Source of the DNA: Enterobacter sp. RHBSTW-00994
GTDB taxonomy: Bacteria > Pseudomonadota > Gammaproteobacteria > Enterobacterales > Enterobacteriaceae
Assembly: GCF_013782625.1 (NCBI RefSeq)
Contig: NZ_CP056199.1
Coordinates: 2,064,588-2,128,587, forward strand
Direction of reading: 5' to 3'
DNA: 64,000 nt
Below, piece after piece: positions 34,061-41,780 of this stretch. The position numbers and the translations under genes are program-made. Each line of letters begins with the position of its first letter. Within the stretch, counting starts at the first letter, position 1. Below the pieces are notes generated by a model. The model was not told the origin of the DNA. It saw only the letters and a list, made by a program, of their open reading frames with translations, and did not search any database.

Positions 34061-34156
34061 AAAAAAATAGAGTCTGCCGACACCTGACAGACCCTACAGT
34101 ACACACAGCAGTATATCCTTTCACATGTCCCGCGTGTTTTATCCGTTAAGCAGGTT
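34061..34156 (-). ncRNA. mcaS: McaS (IsrA) small RNA homolog
   Basis: On the minus strand the segment ACTGCTGTGTGTACTGTA, followed by a GGGTCTG...CAGACTC stem-loop and seven Ts, matches the 3' half of E. coli McaS as I recall it. The gene lies between abgR and smrA, the McaS location in E. coli. The 3' end is the T-run at 34061-34067. A TATAAC -10 element at 34163-34168 puts the 5' end near 34156, giving about 96 nt against 95 in E. coli. In E. coli McaS is activated by CRP and regulates csgD, flhDC and pgaA. The 5' third differs clearly from E. coli. Confidence 0.85.
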
Positions 34157-34199
34157 TATTTAGTTATAACAGCTTTCCTGTAAAATGAAAGGTTGTAGA

Positions 34200-34213
34200 G
34201 TGATTGATTTCAC
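34200..34213. promoter_or_regulatory. CRP site upstream of mcaS
   Basis: GTGATTGATTTCAC has the exact GTGA-N6-TCAC core of a CRP site. It is centred about 50 bp upstream of the predicted McaS 5' end. McaS is CRP-activated in E. coli. Confidence 0.75.
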
Positions 34214-34219
34214 GAATTT

Positions 34220-34263
34220 TTAACTTAAATTTAATGTTTAACTAATGCTGAAATTTAAGTTAA
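34220..34263. repeat. AT-rich inverted repeat upstream of smrA
   Basis: TTAACTTAAATTT and AAATTTAAGTTAA form perfect 13-base arms separated by 18 bases. It lies between the CRP site and smrA. There is no GC stem or T-run, so a protein-binding site or cruciform-prone element is more likely than a terminator. Confidence 0.65.
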
Positions 34264-34417
34264 GTTAGGTTTAAATTTGTCATTAGTTATTTTTGTATTT
34301 TCCCCTGTGTGATTATTTATTGTGTTTATTATTATCCGCGTATTCAGGGGCGGGGTGATTGAGACACGCCTCAGGCAAGGGTATAGTACAGAGCTCAGAT
34401 GTAGCCGGAGAATGTCC

Positions 34418-34981
34418 ATGAACCCTGACGACAAATCGCTCTTTCTTGACGCCATGGAAGATGTCCAGCCCCTGAAGCGCTGTACCGATATTCACTGGCA
34501 GCCGGAGCGTAATTCGCGTACCCGACAAGAGCTTGATACCGAGCAACTCGATAATTTTTTAACGCTGGGTTTTTTGGAGTTAGTCCCGCTTGCAGAGCCG
34601 CTGGCATTTCAACGTGACGGTGTGCAGCAGGGGGTTATTGATAAGTTACGCTCAGGTAAGTATTCCCGTCAGGCCAGCTTAAACTTATTACGCCAGCCCG
34701 TTGAACAATGCCGTCAGATGCTGTTTGCGTTTATCCGCCAGGCAGGGCGCGAGGGGCTGCGCAATCTGGTTATCGTTCACGGAAAAGGGCGTGAAGATAA
34801 TTCACACCCCAACGTTGTGCGCAGTTATCTGGCACGCTGGCTCGCGGAATTTGACGACGTGCAGGCATTTTGTGTGGCATTGCCTCATCATGGAGGCAGC
34901 GGAGCCTGTTATGTCGCGCTACGAAAATCTGACGAAGCCAGAGCTGAAAACTGGGAGCGGCACGCCAAACGCAGTCGTTAA
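34418..34981 (+). CDS. smrA: SmrA (YdaL), Smr-domain endonuclease
   Basis: 187 residues from the ATG at 34418, as in E. coli SmrA. An N-terminal acidic extension (MNPDDKSLFLDAMEDVQPLK) leads to the C-terminal Smr domain with LRNLVIVHGKGREDN and ALPHHGGSGACYVALRK, the nicking-nuclease core motifs. The HGKG and HGGSGA loops hold the catalytic site. Its role in vivo is unclear. The stop overlaps the convergent exporter gene by four bases. Confidence 0.94.
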   Translation: MNPDDKSLFLDAMEDVQPLKRCTDIHWQPERNSRTRQELDTEQLDNFLTLGFLELVPLAEPLAFQRDGVQQGVIDKLRSGKYSRQASLNLLRQPVEQCRQMLFAFIRQAGREGLRNLVIVHGKGREDNSHPNVVRSYLARWLAEFDDVQAFCVALPHHGGSGACYVALRKSDEARAENWERHAKRSR

Positions 34982-35598
34982 CCTGCGCTCAGTGCTGCCA
35001 GTATCTCTTTCCCATTCCACATCACGCCATACACCGCGACCGCCAGCATAAATACGGCTGTCGCGAACCGTATGACACGTTCGTACTTTACTGAGACATA
35101 CCGTCTGATGCCCACGATCCAGAGGGTAAGGATCACCAGATCCAGCACAATCCAGATAGCCGTCAACAGAGCAATGCTGTGCGCAAAATTATGGGTTACC
35201 GGGACGAACAGCGGGAAAAAGGCGACAAAAAAGAGAATGTCTTTTGGGTTGGCAATAGCCGTTAAAAATCCGGTGATAAAGCCGCCCGGTCGTGTTGATG
35301 TTTGCTCCCCTGTACCTGAATGCGTAAGTATCTGAATTGCCATTGCACCGATAAATAGCGCACCCGCAAGGCTGATACACGTCAGGCTTAATGGGTGTAT
35401 TTCCACGATCCCGCTCAGGATTAACACCGCCATCGCCAGTAACACCAGCGACGCTAAATTGGTTCCGGCAAGCGTGATAAATGCACGTTTATACCCTTCC
35501 CGTAAGGCTGTGTGAGTCACGAGTGCAATAACGGGACCGGGTGTGATGAGCAATAGAATAACGGCCACGAGATAAGAGCTCAGTAGCGATAACGCCAT
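34978..35598 (-). CDS. LysE/RhtB-family amino acid exporter
   Basis: 206 residues from the ATG at 35598, which has AAGGA nine bases upstream. An earlier start at 35694 would sit in the regulator's palindrome and lacks homology. Six membrane segments and the opening ITPGPVIALVTHTALREGYKRAF are diagnostic of the RhtB/LysE family. Substrates of such proteins are amino acids or derivatives. The divergent LysR gene next door probably controls it. Confidence 0.88.
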   Translation of the reverse strand: MALSLLSSYLVAVILLLITPGPVIALVTHTALREGYKRAFITLAGTNLASLVLLAMAVLILSGIVEIHPLSLTCISLAGALFIGAMAIQILTHSGTGEQTSTRPGGFITGFLTAIANPKDILFFVAFFPLFVPVTHNFAHSIALLTAIWIVLDLVILTLWIVGIRRYVSVKYERVIRFATAVFMLAVAVYGVMWNGKEILAALSAG

Positions 35599-35679
35599 AT
35601 CAGCATTCCTTGTGGTGAAGAGAAGAGGAGTGTCTGCCATCGCACTGGAATTGAAAAACGGAAAATCCTGCGTTTTAAT

Positions 35680-35694
35680 GTGAGTTAAACTCAC
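35680..35694. promoter_or_regulatory. Palindromic operator between the RhtB-type exporter and its LysR regulator
   Basis: GTGAGTTAAACTCAC has perfect 7-bp arms around a single central A, and ends one base before the regulator's ATG. Its place and symmetry suit a LysR-type autoregulatory site, though it lies unusually close to the start codon. Confidence 0.6.
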
Positions 35695-35695
35695 A

Positions 35696-36607
35696 ATGGA
35701 CTATTCCATGCTCTCTCCACTTCCGCCTTTGTATGCACTACGGGCCTTTGATGCCGCCGCCCTTTGTGGCTCGTTTACCCGTGCGGCACTAATGCTGCAC
35801 GTCACACCTGGCGCAATCAGCCGTCACATCCGTACCCTGGAAGAGAACTTTCATTGCCAGCTCTTTCTGCGCAATGGTCCTGCGGTTGAACTGACCGATG
35901 CCGGACGTATCCTGGCAAGCCAACTCAGAAATGGTTTTGCTACGCTGGAGAGTGCGTGTGAGGCATTTCGTACCACCCGCCACGGACTACGACTAAAAGC
36001 CCCCTCAACACTAACACTGAACTGGTTACTGAACATTCTGAAGATATTTGTTGAGGAAAACTCAACGCCTGAGGTGCATGTTTCCAGTGTCTGGATGGAT
36101 GTCGATCACGTTGATTTTTATCAGGAGCCGTTTGACTGCGCGATTTTGCTCGGCAACGGTCAGTTTGGCGAGCAGACCGTTTCACAGTTGCTCTTTAAAG
36201 AGTGCCTTGCGCCGGTATGTGCGCCGGGGCTTCTGGAAAAAGCGCAACACAATATCAGTGCCTGCGAACTGATTCACCCTTCGCCAGATCGGCGTGACTG
36301 GCGACGCTGGCTTAAAGGTAGCCCGTTTGAGTTGACGCTGGATATCAGCAAAGGGAAGGTTTTCGATACGCTGGAGCAGGGAAATCAGGCGGCAGCCGGT
36401 GGGTTCGGTGTGTCTGTTGGGGATGTGGCGCTGAGCATTCCGGCGCTGGAGAGTGGTTTGCTGGTGATGCCGTTTACCCGCACGATTGAAACCGGGGATG
36501 GCTATTATCTGGTCTGGCCCAGCGACAGCCCAAAGCAACAGGGCATTGAGACGCTATGTGCGTTCTTGCTCGGGCATATTCCGGATATCAGCACGTGCGT
36601 TAAATAG
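35696..36607 (+). CDS. GcvA-like LysR-family regulator
   Basis: 303 residues. The helix-turn-helix lies in FDAAALCGSFTRAALMLHVTPGAISRHIRTLE, and the PPLYALRAFDAAA start is typical of the GcvA/AmpR subgroup. An effector domain follows. A second ATG at 35708 has a GGA at suitable distance and could be the true start. Divergence from the exporter gene suggests that it senses that exporter's substrate. The ligand is unknown. Confidence 0.88.
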   Translation: MDYSMLSPLPPLYALRAFDAAALCGSFTRAALMLHVTPGAISRHIRTLEENFHCQLFLRNGPAVELTDAGRILASQLRNGFATLESACEAFRTTRHGLRLKAPSTLTLNWLLNILKIFVEENSTPEVHVSSVWMDVDHVDFYQEPFDCAILLGNGQFGEQTVSQLLFKECLAPVCAPGLLEKAQHNISACELIHPSPDRRDWRRWLKGSPFELTLDISKGKVFDTLEQGNQAAAGGFGVSVGDVALSIPALESGLLVMPFTRTIETGDGYYLVWPSDSPKQQGIETLCAFLLGHIPDISTCVK

Positions 36608-36627
36608 CGGGCGACAGATCGCCCGCT
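36606..36627. terminator. Bidirectional hairpin between the LysR gene and the chemoreceptor gene
   Basis: AGCGGGCG and CGCCCGCT form a perfect 8-bp stem with a six-base loop, overlapping the last base pairs of the LysR gene and 17 bp before the stop of the convergent chemoreceptor gene. Confidence 0.7.
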
Positions 36628-36643
36628 GGGTTTCGTATGACGA

Positions 36644-38302
36644 TCAGAAGGTTTCCCAGTTACCGTCGGCGGCGGTAGTGGTTGCCGGGCGTAACAATTG
36701 TGGTGTTTTCACATTTGTCGGGCGAGAAGCCGTCACCTTTTCTTGTGCGTTCAGGCGGAATGCCGCGACGGCCTGACGTAACTGTTCTGACTGGTCTTCC
36801 AGCGCGGCGGCGGCCGTTGCTGATTCCTGAACCAGCGCGGCGTTTTGCTGTGTCACGCTGTCCATCTGCGAAACGGCCAGGCTAACCTGCTCAATCCCCC
36901 GACTCTGCTCATCGGATGCCGACGAAATTTCACCCATAATGTCGGTCACGCGGGTGACTGCCGCGACGATCTCTTTCATGGTTTCACCCGCTTCACTGAC
37001 CTGGCCAGAACCGGTATTTACACGGCTAACCGAGTTCTCGATAAGTCCTTTGATCTCTTTCGCCGCCTGCGCACTGCGGCTGGCCAGCGTTCGTACTTCG
37101 CCTGCTACGACGGCAAATCCCCGGCCCTGTTCCCCGGCTCGAGCGGCTTCAACAGCGGCGTTGAGTGCCAGGATATTGGTCTGGAACGCGATGCTGTCGA
37201 TAACACTGGTAATGTGAGCAATCTGCTGTGAGCTGTCGGCAATTTCGGTCATGGTACGCACAACGTTATCGACGACACGTCCACCCCTGGCCGCGGTATC
37301 GGAGGCATTTTTGGCCAGTAAGGTGGCCTGACGGGCATTATCGGAGTTCTGTTTGACCGTTGCGGTTAACTCTTCCATGCTGGCAGCCGTTTCTTCCAGT
37401 GAGGCAGCCTGTTGTTCTGTACGGGCCGAGAGATCGTTGCTACCGGCGGCAATTTCACCTGCGCCGGTGTAGATCGAGTCGGTACTGCCGCGCACCGCGC
37501 TGACCGTGCTCACCAGAGATTGTTGCATCTCATGCAAACCGGTCGCCAGTTGTCCCATTTCATTACGGCTGCCAAGAGTAATGCTGTGCGTCAGATCGCC
37601 ACCTGCGATGGTTCGAATATGGTTCATGATGCTTTTCAGTGGGGTTAACAGCAGGTGTTGTAAACCTTGCCAAATCACCACCAGGACAACGACTACGGCG
37701 AGGAAGATGCCAGCCAGCGTCCATTGCATATGCGTAAAGCTGCTCTGGTTCTCTTCGGCGGCGGCTTTGAGTAAGGTGTTATTCTCTGCACGCCAGCGGT
37801 TGTATACCGCCTCCATATCATCCTGCGCTTGCTGCGCATCCAGATCGCCATAAGCCTGATAGTTATCTGCACGCAGATACTCAATCGACAGACGCATCAC
37901 CTCATGCATTTGCGTCCAGGATTTTTGCATCTCTTCCGTCAGAGCCTGGTTTTGGCCCTTCACCTGTGGCATTTTTTGCCAGGCGCTGTAATAGGTTTCG
38001 GCTTTTCCCAGTGATTCACTGGCCGTTCCCAGCAGTTTGCTGATGGCGGCCATTGCCGCTGGGTCACGTTGATTTTTCAGATAACGAATCGCTACACGGG
38101 TGACGGTAACGCGTGTTTTCACCAGGGTGTTCACGCTGTCACTCAGGCTTTCCTGTTGCGCGTTAAGCACGCCTGAGTTCTGGAAGTTGTGGCGGTCATT
38201 ACTGACGGCAGAGTAAAACAACCCGCCCGTGACAACTTGCAGCAGACAGAATATGGTGAGTGCAAAGATAATACCGGTGATAACGTGCAAATTTTTCAGC
38301 AT
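36644..38302 (-). CDS. Methyl-accepting chemotaxis protein (Tsr/Tar class)
   Basis: 552 residues, close to Tsr (551). There are two membrane segments (about 8-30 and 190-212) around a four-helix periplasmic ligand domain, then HAMP and the long signalling hairpin. The tip has [33 protein letters not shown], and methylation helices contain [17 protein letters not shown]. It ends with the pentapeptide NWETF, which tethers CheR and CheB. The ligand cannot be read from sequence. It is isolated from any che or fla cluster here but has its own sigma-28 promoter. Confidence 0.95.
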   Translation of the reverse strand: MLKNLHVITGIIFALTIFCLLQVVTGGLFYSAVSNDRHNFQNSGVLNAQQESLSDSVNTLVKTRVTVTRVAIRYLKNQRDPAAMAAISKLLGTASESLGKAETYYSAWQKMPQVKGQNQALTEEMQKSWTQMHEVMRLSIEYLRADNYQAYGDLDAQQAQDDMEAVYNRWRAENNTLLKAAAEENQSSFTHMQWTLAGIFLAVVVVLVVIWQGLQHLLLTPLKSIMNHIRTIAGGDLTHSITLGSRNEMGQLATGLHEMQQSLVSTVSAVRGSTDSIYTGAGEIAAGSNDLSARTEQQAASLEETAASMEELTATVKQNSDNARQATLLAKNASDTAARGGRVVDNVVRTMTEIADSSQQIAHITSVIDSIAFQTNILALNAAVEAARAGEQGRGFAVVAGEVRTLASRSAQAAKEIKGLIENSVSRVNTGSGQVSEAGETMKEIVAAVTRVTDIMGEISSASDEQSRGIEQVSLAVSQMDSVTQQNAALVQESATAAAALEDQSEQLRQAVAAFRLNAQEKVTASRPTNVKTPQLLRPATTTAADGNWETF

Positions 38303-38340
38303 GGCGGTCGTCCGTTATAGGTGCAGGAGTTGCACAAATA

Positions 38341-38367
38341 ATATCGACGTAGCGAAATTAAACTTTA
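38341..38367 (-). promoter_or_regulatory. FliA (sigma-28) promoter of the chemoreceptor gene
   Basis: On the minus strand TAAAGTTT (38367-38360), an 11-base spacer, and GTCGATAT (38348-38341) match the FliA consensus TAAAGTTT-N11-GCCGATAA with 14 of 16 bases and exact spacing. It lies about 40 bp upstream of the start codon and places the receptor in the flagellar class 3 regulon. Confidence 0.92.
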
Positions 38368-38473
38368 ATTTAACTATTACTTAACTAACAGTATTGCTCC
38401 GGAACGCGTTGTAAACCGGAACAATATTGATGGTCCAGGCGTTCTCTCTACCCAGTGAATCAGGAAGGCATAC

Positions 38474-39340
38474 ATGACCAGTATTGATAAAAGTGGAACG
38501 TACACGTTAGGGACGCGTACGGTTAAGCGGCTCGGCTATGGCGCAATGCAGCTTGCAGGTCCTGGTGTTTTTGGGCCACCGAAGGACAAAAATGCTGCGC
38601 TTGATGTGCTTCGTCATGCAGTCGCCGCAGGTGTGAACCACATTGATACCAGTGATTTTTACGGCCCTCATGTCACTAACCAGCTTATTCGTGAGGCACT
38701 TCATCCGTACCGTGACGACCTCACCATTGTTACCAAAATAGGTGCGAGGCGAGGTGATGATGCTTCCTGGCTGCCCGCATTTTCGGCGGCTGAACTGACA
38801 CAGGCAGTGCATGACAACTTACGCAACCTGAAACTGGATGTGCTGGATGTGGTTAATTTACGCATCATGTTTAGTGCGCATGGTCCGGCAGAAGGCTCGA
38901 TTGCTGAGCCACTGGCCGCGCTCGCGGAGCTTCAGCAGCAAGGGTTGGTTCGTCATATTGGATTAAGTAATGTGACGGTTACACAGGTTGCTGAAGCGCA
39001 GAAGATCGTTTCGGTTGTTTGCGTTCAGAACATGTACAACATTGTGAATCGTGAAGATGACGCTCTGGTTGATCTGCTCGCTCAGCAGAAGATCGCGTAT
39101 GTCCCGTTCTTCCCGCTTGGCGGCTTTACACCGTTGCAATCTTCCGGGCTGCAGGCGGTCGCCGATTCGCTAGGTGCAACAGCCATGCAGGTTGCACTGG
39201 CCTGGTTGCTGCAACGTTCCCCCAATATCTTGCTGATCCCCGGTACATCCTCTGTGGTGCATTTGCGTGAAAATCTGGCCGCTGCCGATCTGATTTTACC
39301 GGTGGATGCGCTTGATACCCTGAACGCGCTGGTGGATTAA
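38474..39340 (+). CDS. Aldo-keto reductase, YdbC-like
   Basis: 288 residues, an AKR TIM barrel. It begins YTLGTRTVKRLGYGAMQLAGPGVFGPP and is strongly similar to E. coli YdbC (286 residues). The catalytic tetrad is visible: Asp in NHIDTSDFYG (about residue 59), Tyr64, Lys in TIVTKIGARRG (about 92) and an N-terminal-half position normally His replaced within LRIMFSAHG. It probably uses NADPH to reduce a small aldehyde; pyridoxal has been suggested for relatives. AGGAAGG precedes the ATG. Confidence 0.9.
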   Translation: MTSIDKSGTYTLGTRTVKRLGYGAMQLAGPGVFGPPKDKNAALDVLRHAVAAGVNHIDTSDFYGPHVTNQLIREALHPYRDDLTIVTKIGARRGDDASWLPAFSAAELTQAVHDNLRNLKLDVLDVVNLRIMFSAHGPAEGSIAEPLAALAELQQQGLVRHIGLSNVTVTQVAEAQKIVSVVCVQNMYNIVNREDDALVDLLAQQKIAYVPFFPLGGFTPLQSSGLQAVADSLGATAMQVALAWLLQRSPNILLIPGTSSVVHLRENLAAADLILPVDALDTLNALVD

Positions 39341-39352
39341 GCGCAAAAATGA

Positions 39353-39380
39353 AAAGTCCAAAGCGACGGCTTTGGGCTTT
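39353..39380. terminator. Terminator after the aldo-keto reductase gene
   Basis: AAAGTCCAAAGC and GCTTTGGGCTTT form a 12-bp stem (one G-U pair) with a four-base GACG loop, followed by TT on the plus strand. It serves the reductase and also sits 14 bp past the end of the convergent small gene. Confidence 0.88.
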
Positions 39381-39394
39381 TTCCGTCCGGCATG

Positions 39395-39619
39395 TTATTT
39401 ACGCATAACCTTATCCGACTGAGTAGTCTTTGCCTTCAGCTCAGGATGTCTGGCGATGTTTTGCGCTTTGGTTTTGTTAATGTCGCACGTGCCGTTGCTT
39501 TCCGTGACCTGAGTACAGCCGGAACGCTCCAGCTTCGCGCGGTATTTTGCACTAATAGCATGTGCTGGGAGGGCAGTCAGGGTGGCTAAGGCCAGGGCTA
39601 TCATCACTGTTTTTTTCAT
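39395..39619 (-). CDS. Small secreted protein of unknown function
   Basis: 74 residues. A clear signal peptide (MKKTVMIALALATLTALPAHA) leads to a mature part of about 53 basic, polar residues, including SAKYRAKLERSGCTQV and a second cysteine in GTCDINKTKAQN. The two cysteines could form a disulfide in the periplasm. I do not recognise a named family. It converges on the aldo-keto reductase gene, which shares its terminator, and lies 41 bp downstream of the ribbon-helix-helix gene. Confidence 0.75.
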   Translation of the reverse strand: MKKTVMIALALATLTALPAHAISAKYRAKLERSGCTQVTESNGTCDINKTKAQNIARHPELKAKTTQSDKVMRK

Positions 39620-39659
39620 GACAATCTTTCTCGTTTTGTGGTTGTAAACCCTGTCGGGT

Positions 39660-39869
39660 TTATTCCGCCGCAGATTCTGCCTGGCGATTTCTCCTGTGCA
39701 GCGCTAATGCTTCCGCCACAATCTCCTGCTTACTTTTGCGTGTCTCAAACGCAGTGGCTCTGACGTACTCCATTAAGTCTTTATCAACTCTTGCACTTAA
39801 CATCTTCAGGTCGGCATCTTTTGCGAAACCGCGTGCAATACGCTTATCCGGATAATCACGGGTTGGCAT
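39660..39869 (-). CDS. Ribbon-helix-helix small protein (antitoxin-like)
   Basis: 69 residues with GAGGA eight bases before the ATG. The stretch KMLSARVDKDLMEYVRATAFETRKSKQEIVAEAL fits a beta strand followed by two helices, as in Arc/CopG-type DNA-binding proteins. Such proteins are often antitoxins, but no toxin-like gene lies beside it, only the small secreted protein downstream. It may be a solitary regulator or an orphaned antitoxin. Confidence 0.7.
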   Translation of the reverse strand: MPTRDYPDKRIARGFAKDADLKMLSARVDKDLMEYVRATAFETRKSKQEIVAEALALHRRNRQAESAAE

Positions 39870-40162
39870 AGAAAACGTCCTCTACACGTTGTCTTGTTAA
39901 TTTGTGCTGTAAAATATGCTGCTGACAAAAATTAAAGTCAATATGTAGTGATTGCATAGTGATGTTATTTTTTGGTTTTGCATTTAGATTAAGTCATTGG
40001 TAAGTGATTTTTATATGACTTTTGTTTGACTTAGTTTCCTCTAAGGTTGCGAGTTCAAAAATTTACGTCTCATCACAGAATCACCTTTTTTCTTTTTACT
40101 TTGTTTCCTGTGTTAACTATGTTGGGGCCATTGTTCTATGGCATAAAAAAGGTGAAAACACG

Positions 40163-41707
40163 ATGGTGAACCAACATATCAATAAGATGACCCAGGGCAT
40201 TTTGCTGGCAATGGCCGGGGTGGCGACATTCTCTGCACCACTGGCTTTTGGCGCGGAAACGGCTATCACACAGATTGCCGGTAAGGTACTGCCTTATCAG
40301 GAAAAACCCCGGGTCTTTGTGCTAACCGATATCGGTAATGAGCCGGACGACCAGATGTCTCTGACGCGGTTTTTGCTCTACGCCAACGAGATGAATATTG
40401 AAGGTCTGGTGGCAACCACATCGACCTGGCAGCGTGAAAAAGTGCATACCGATATGATTGACCTGGTGGTGGGGCACTATGGTGAAGTACAGCCGAATCT
40501 GCTGAAACATGCTGCCGGATTCCCGACGGTGTCTGCACTGCAGTCTGTGGTGGCGCCAGGCCTGGCAAGCTATGGCATCGCAGCGACAGGGGAAGGAAAA
40601 CAGACCGCGGGTTCTGAGCTGCTGGTTAAGGCCATTGAAAAGAGTACTGATGCGAATCACCCGCTGTTTATCACTCTGTGGGGAGGGGCGAACACCCTGG
40701 CGCAGGCGTTACAGGATGTGTCGAGAAAACATCCCGCAGAGAGGGTTCAGTCGCTGGCGCGTAATCTGGTGGTGTATGCCATCTCCGATCAGGATGATGC
40801 CGGAAGCTGGGTGCGTGAACACTACCCGGATATCACCTACATCGTCGACCCCTCCAGCCAAAACGGTGAAGATTATGCCCGAGCCACCTGGACCGGGATC
40901 AGCGGCGATCGGTATTACCGCAACGCACCGGGAGCAGACTTTACCACCGTCTCTCAGCACTGGCTGGATGAGAATATCCGCAATAAAGGGCCAATGGGGA
41001 AAGGCTATCTGAAGTATCTGTTTATCATGGAAGGTGACACGCCGTCGTTTATGAGCCTCATCCGTAACGGCTTAAACAGCGAAAGAAACCCCGGCTGGGG
41101 TGGCTGGGGAGGACGTTATATTGTGCGTCAGCCGCAGCATGAAACGCGCCCTGTCTGGAGCAGCGGAGGGGACTTTTATCCAGGCAACCCTAACGCAGCG
41201 GATACGGTGACGGGAAAAGACGGCAAGCAGTATACCTCTAACCAGGCGACGATCTGGCGCTGGCGTGAAGCTTTCCAGCACGACTTTGCTGCACGTATGG
41301 CATGGGGGATTAACGACTATGCGAACGCCAATCACAACCCGGACGTGGTGGTGAATGGTCAGGCGGGTCAACAGGTGGTTTATCTGCAGGCCAAAAAAGG
41401 GGAAACACTGACTCTGGATGCATCAGGCAGCAAAGATCCCGATGGCGATAAGCTCAGCTACAACTGGTTTCTCTACCCTGAGGCCGGTTCGGCCAGCTCT
41501 GCTGCCGTGGATGTTAACGACGTTCAGGGACGTCGCGGAGAAGATAATCTCAATGCGCCAGCCGTGTTGACGCTGGGTGAAAATGGCCAACAACGTGTGA
41601 CGGTGAAAGCCCAGCGAGCGGGTACTGAGCACCTGATTCTGGCCGTGACGGATAATGGCACTCCGTCGTTAACCTCCTACCGTCGCATCATTGTTTCCGT
41701 CAAGTAA
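40163..41707 (+). CDS. Exported nucleoside-hydrolase-like protein (DUF1593) with C-terminal Ig-like domain
   Basis: 514 residues from the ATG at 40163 (AAGGTG eight bases upstream); earlier in-frame codons lack signal-like sequence. A signal peptide (about 1-33, ending LAFGAE) leads to the DUF1593 domain. That domain starts RVFVLTDIGNEPDDQMSLTRFL, whose acidic cluster resembles the Ca-binding loop of inosine-uridine nucleoside hydrolases. From about residue 400 an Ig-like domain follows (LDASGSKDPDGDKLSYNW), similar to PKD folds. Such proteins occur with sugar-use genes. It is first in a four-gene plus-strand cluster. The substrate is unknown. Confidence 0.82.
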   Translation: MVNQHINKMTQGILLAMAGVATFSAPLAFGAETAITQIAGKVLPYQEKPRVFVLTDIGNEPDDQMSLTRFLLYANEMNIEGLVATTSTWQREKVHTDMIDLVVGHYGEVQPNLLKHAAGFPTVSALQSVVAPGLASYGIAATGEGKQTAGSELLVKAIEKSTDANHPLFITLWGGANTLAQALQDVSRKHPAERVQSLARNLVVYAISDQDDAGSWVREHYPDITYIVDPSSQNGEDYARATWTGISGDRYYRNAPGADFTTVSQHWLDENIRNKGPMGKGYLKYLFIMEGDTPSFMSLIRNGLNSERNPGWGGWGGRYIVRQPQHETRPVWSSGGDFYPGNPNAADTVTGKDGKQYTSNQATIWRWREAFQHDFAARMAWGINDYANANHNPDVVVNGQAGQQVVYLQAKKGETLTLDASGSKDPDGDKLSYNWFLYPEAGSASSAAVDVNDVQGRRGEDNLNAPAVLTLGENGQQRVTVKAQRAGTEHLILAVTDNGTPSLTSYRRIIVSVK

Positions 41708-41780
41708 TTCAGGTATGAAGTGATGTCGGATGCGAAAGCCTCTGACATCACCTCTTCGTTAACTCTGCCGGTGAACCACG

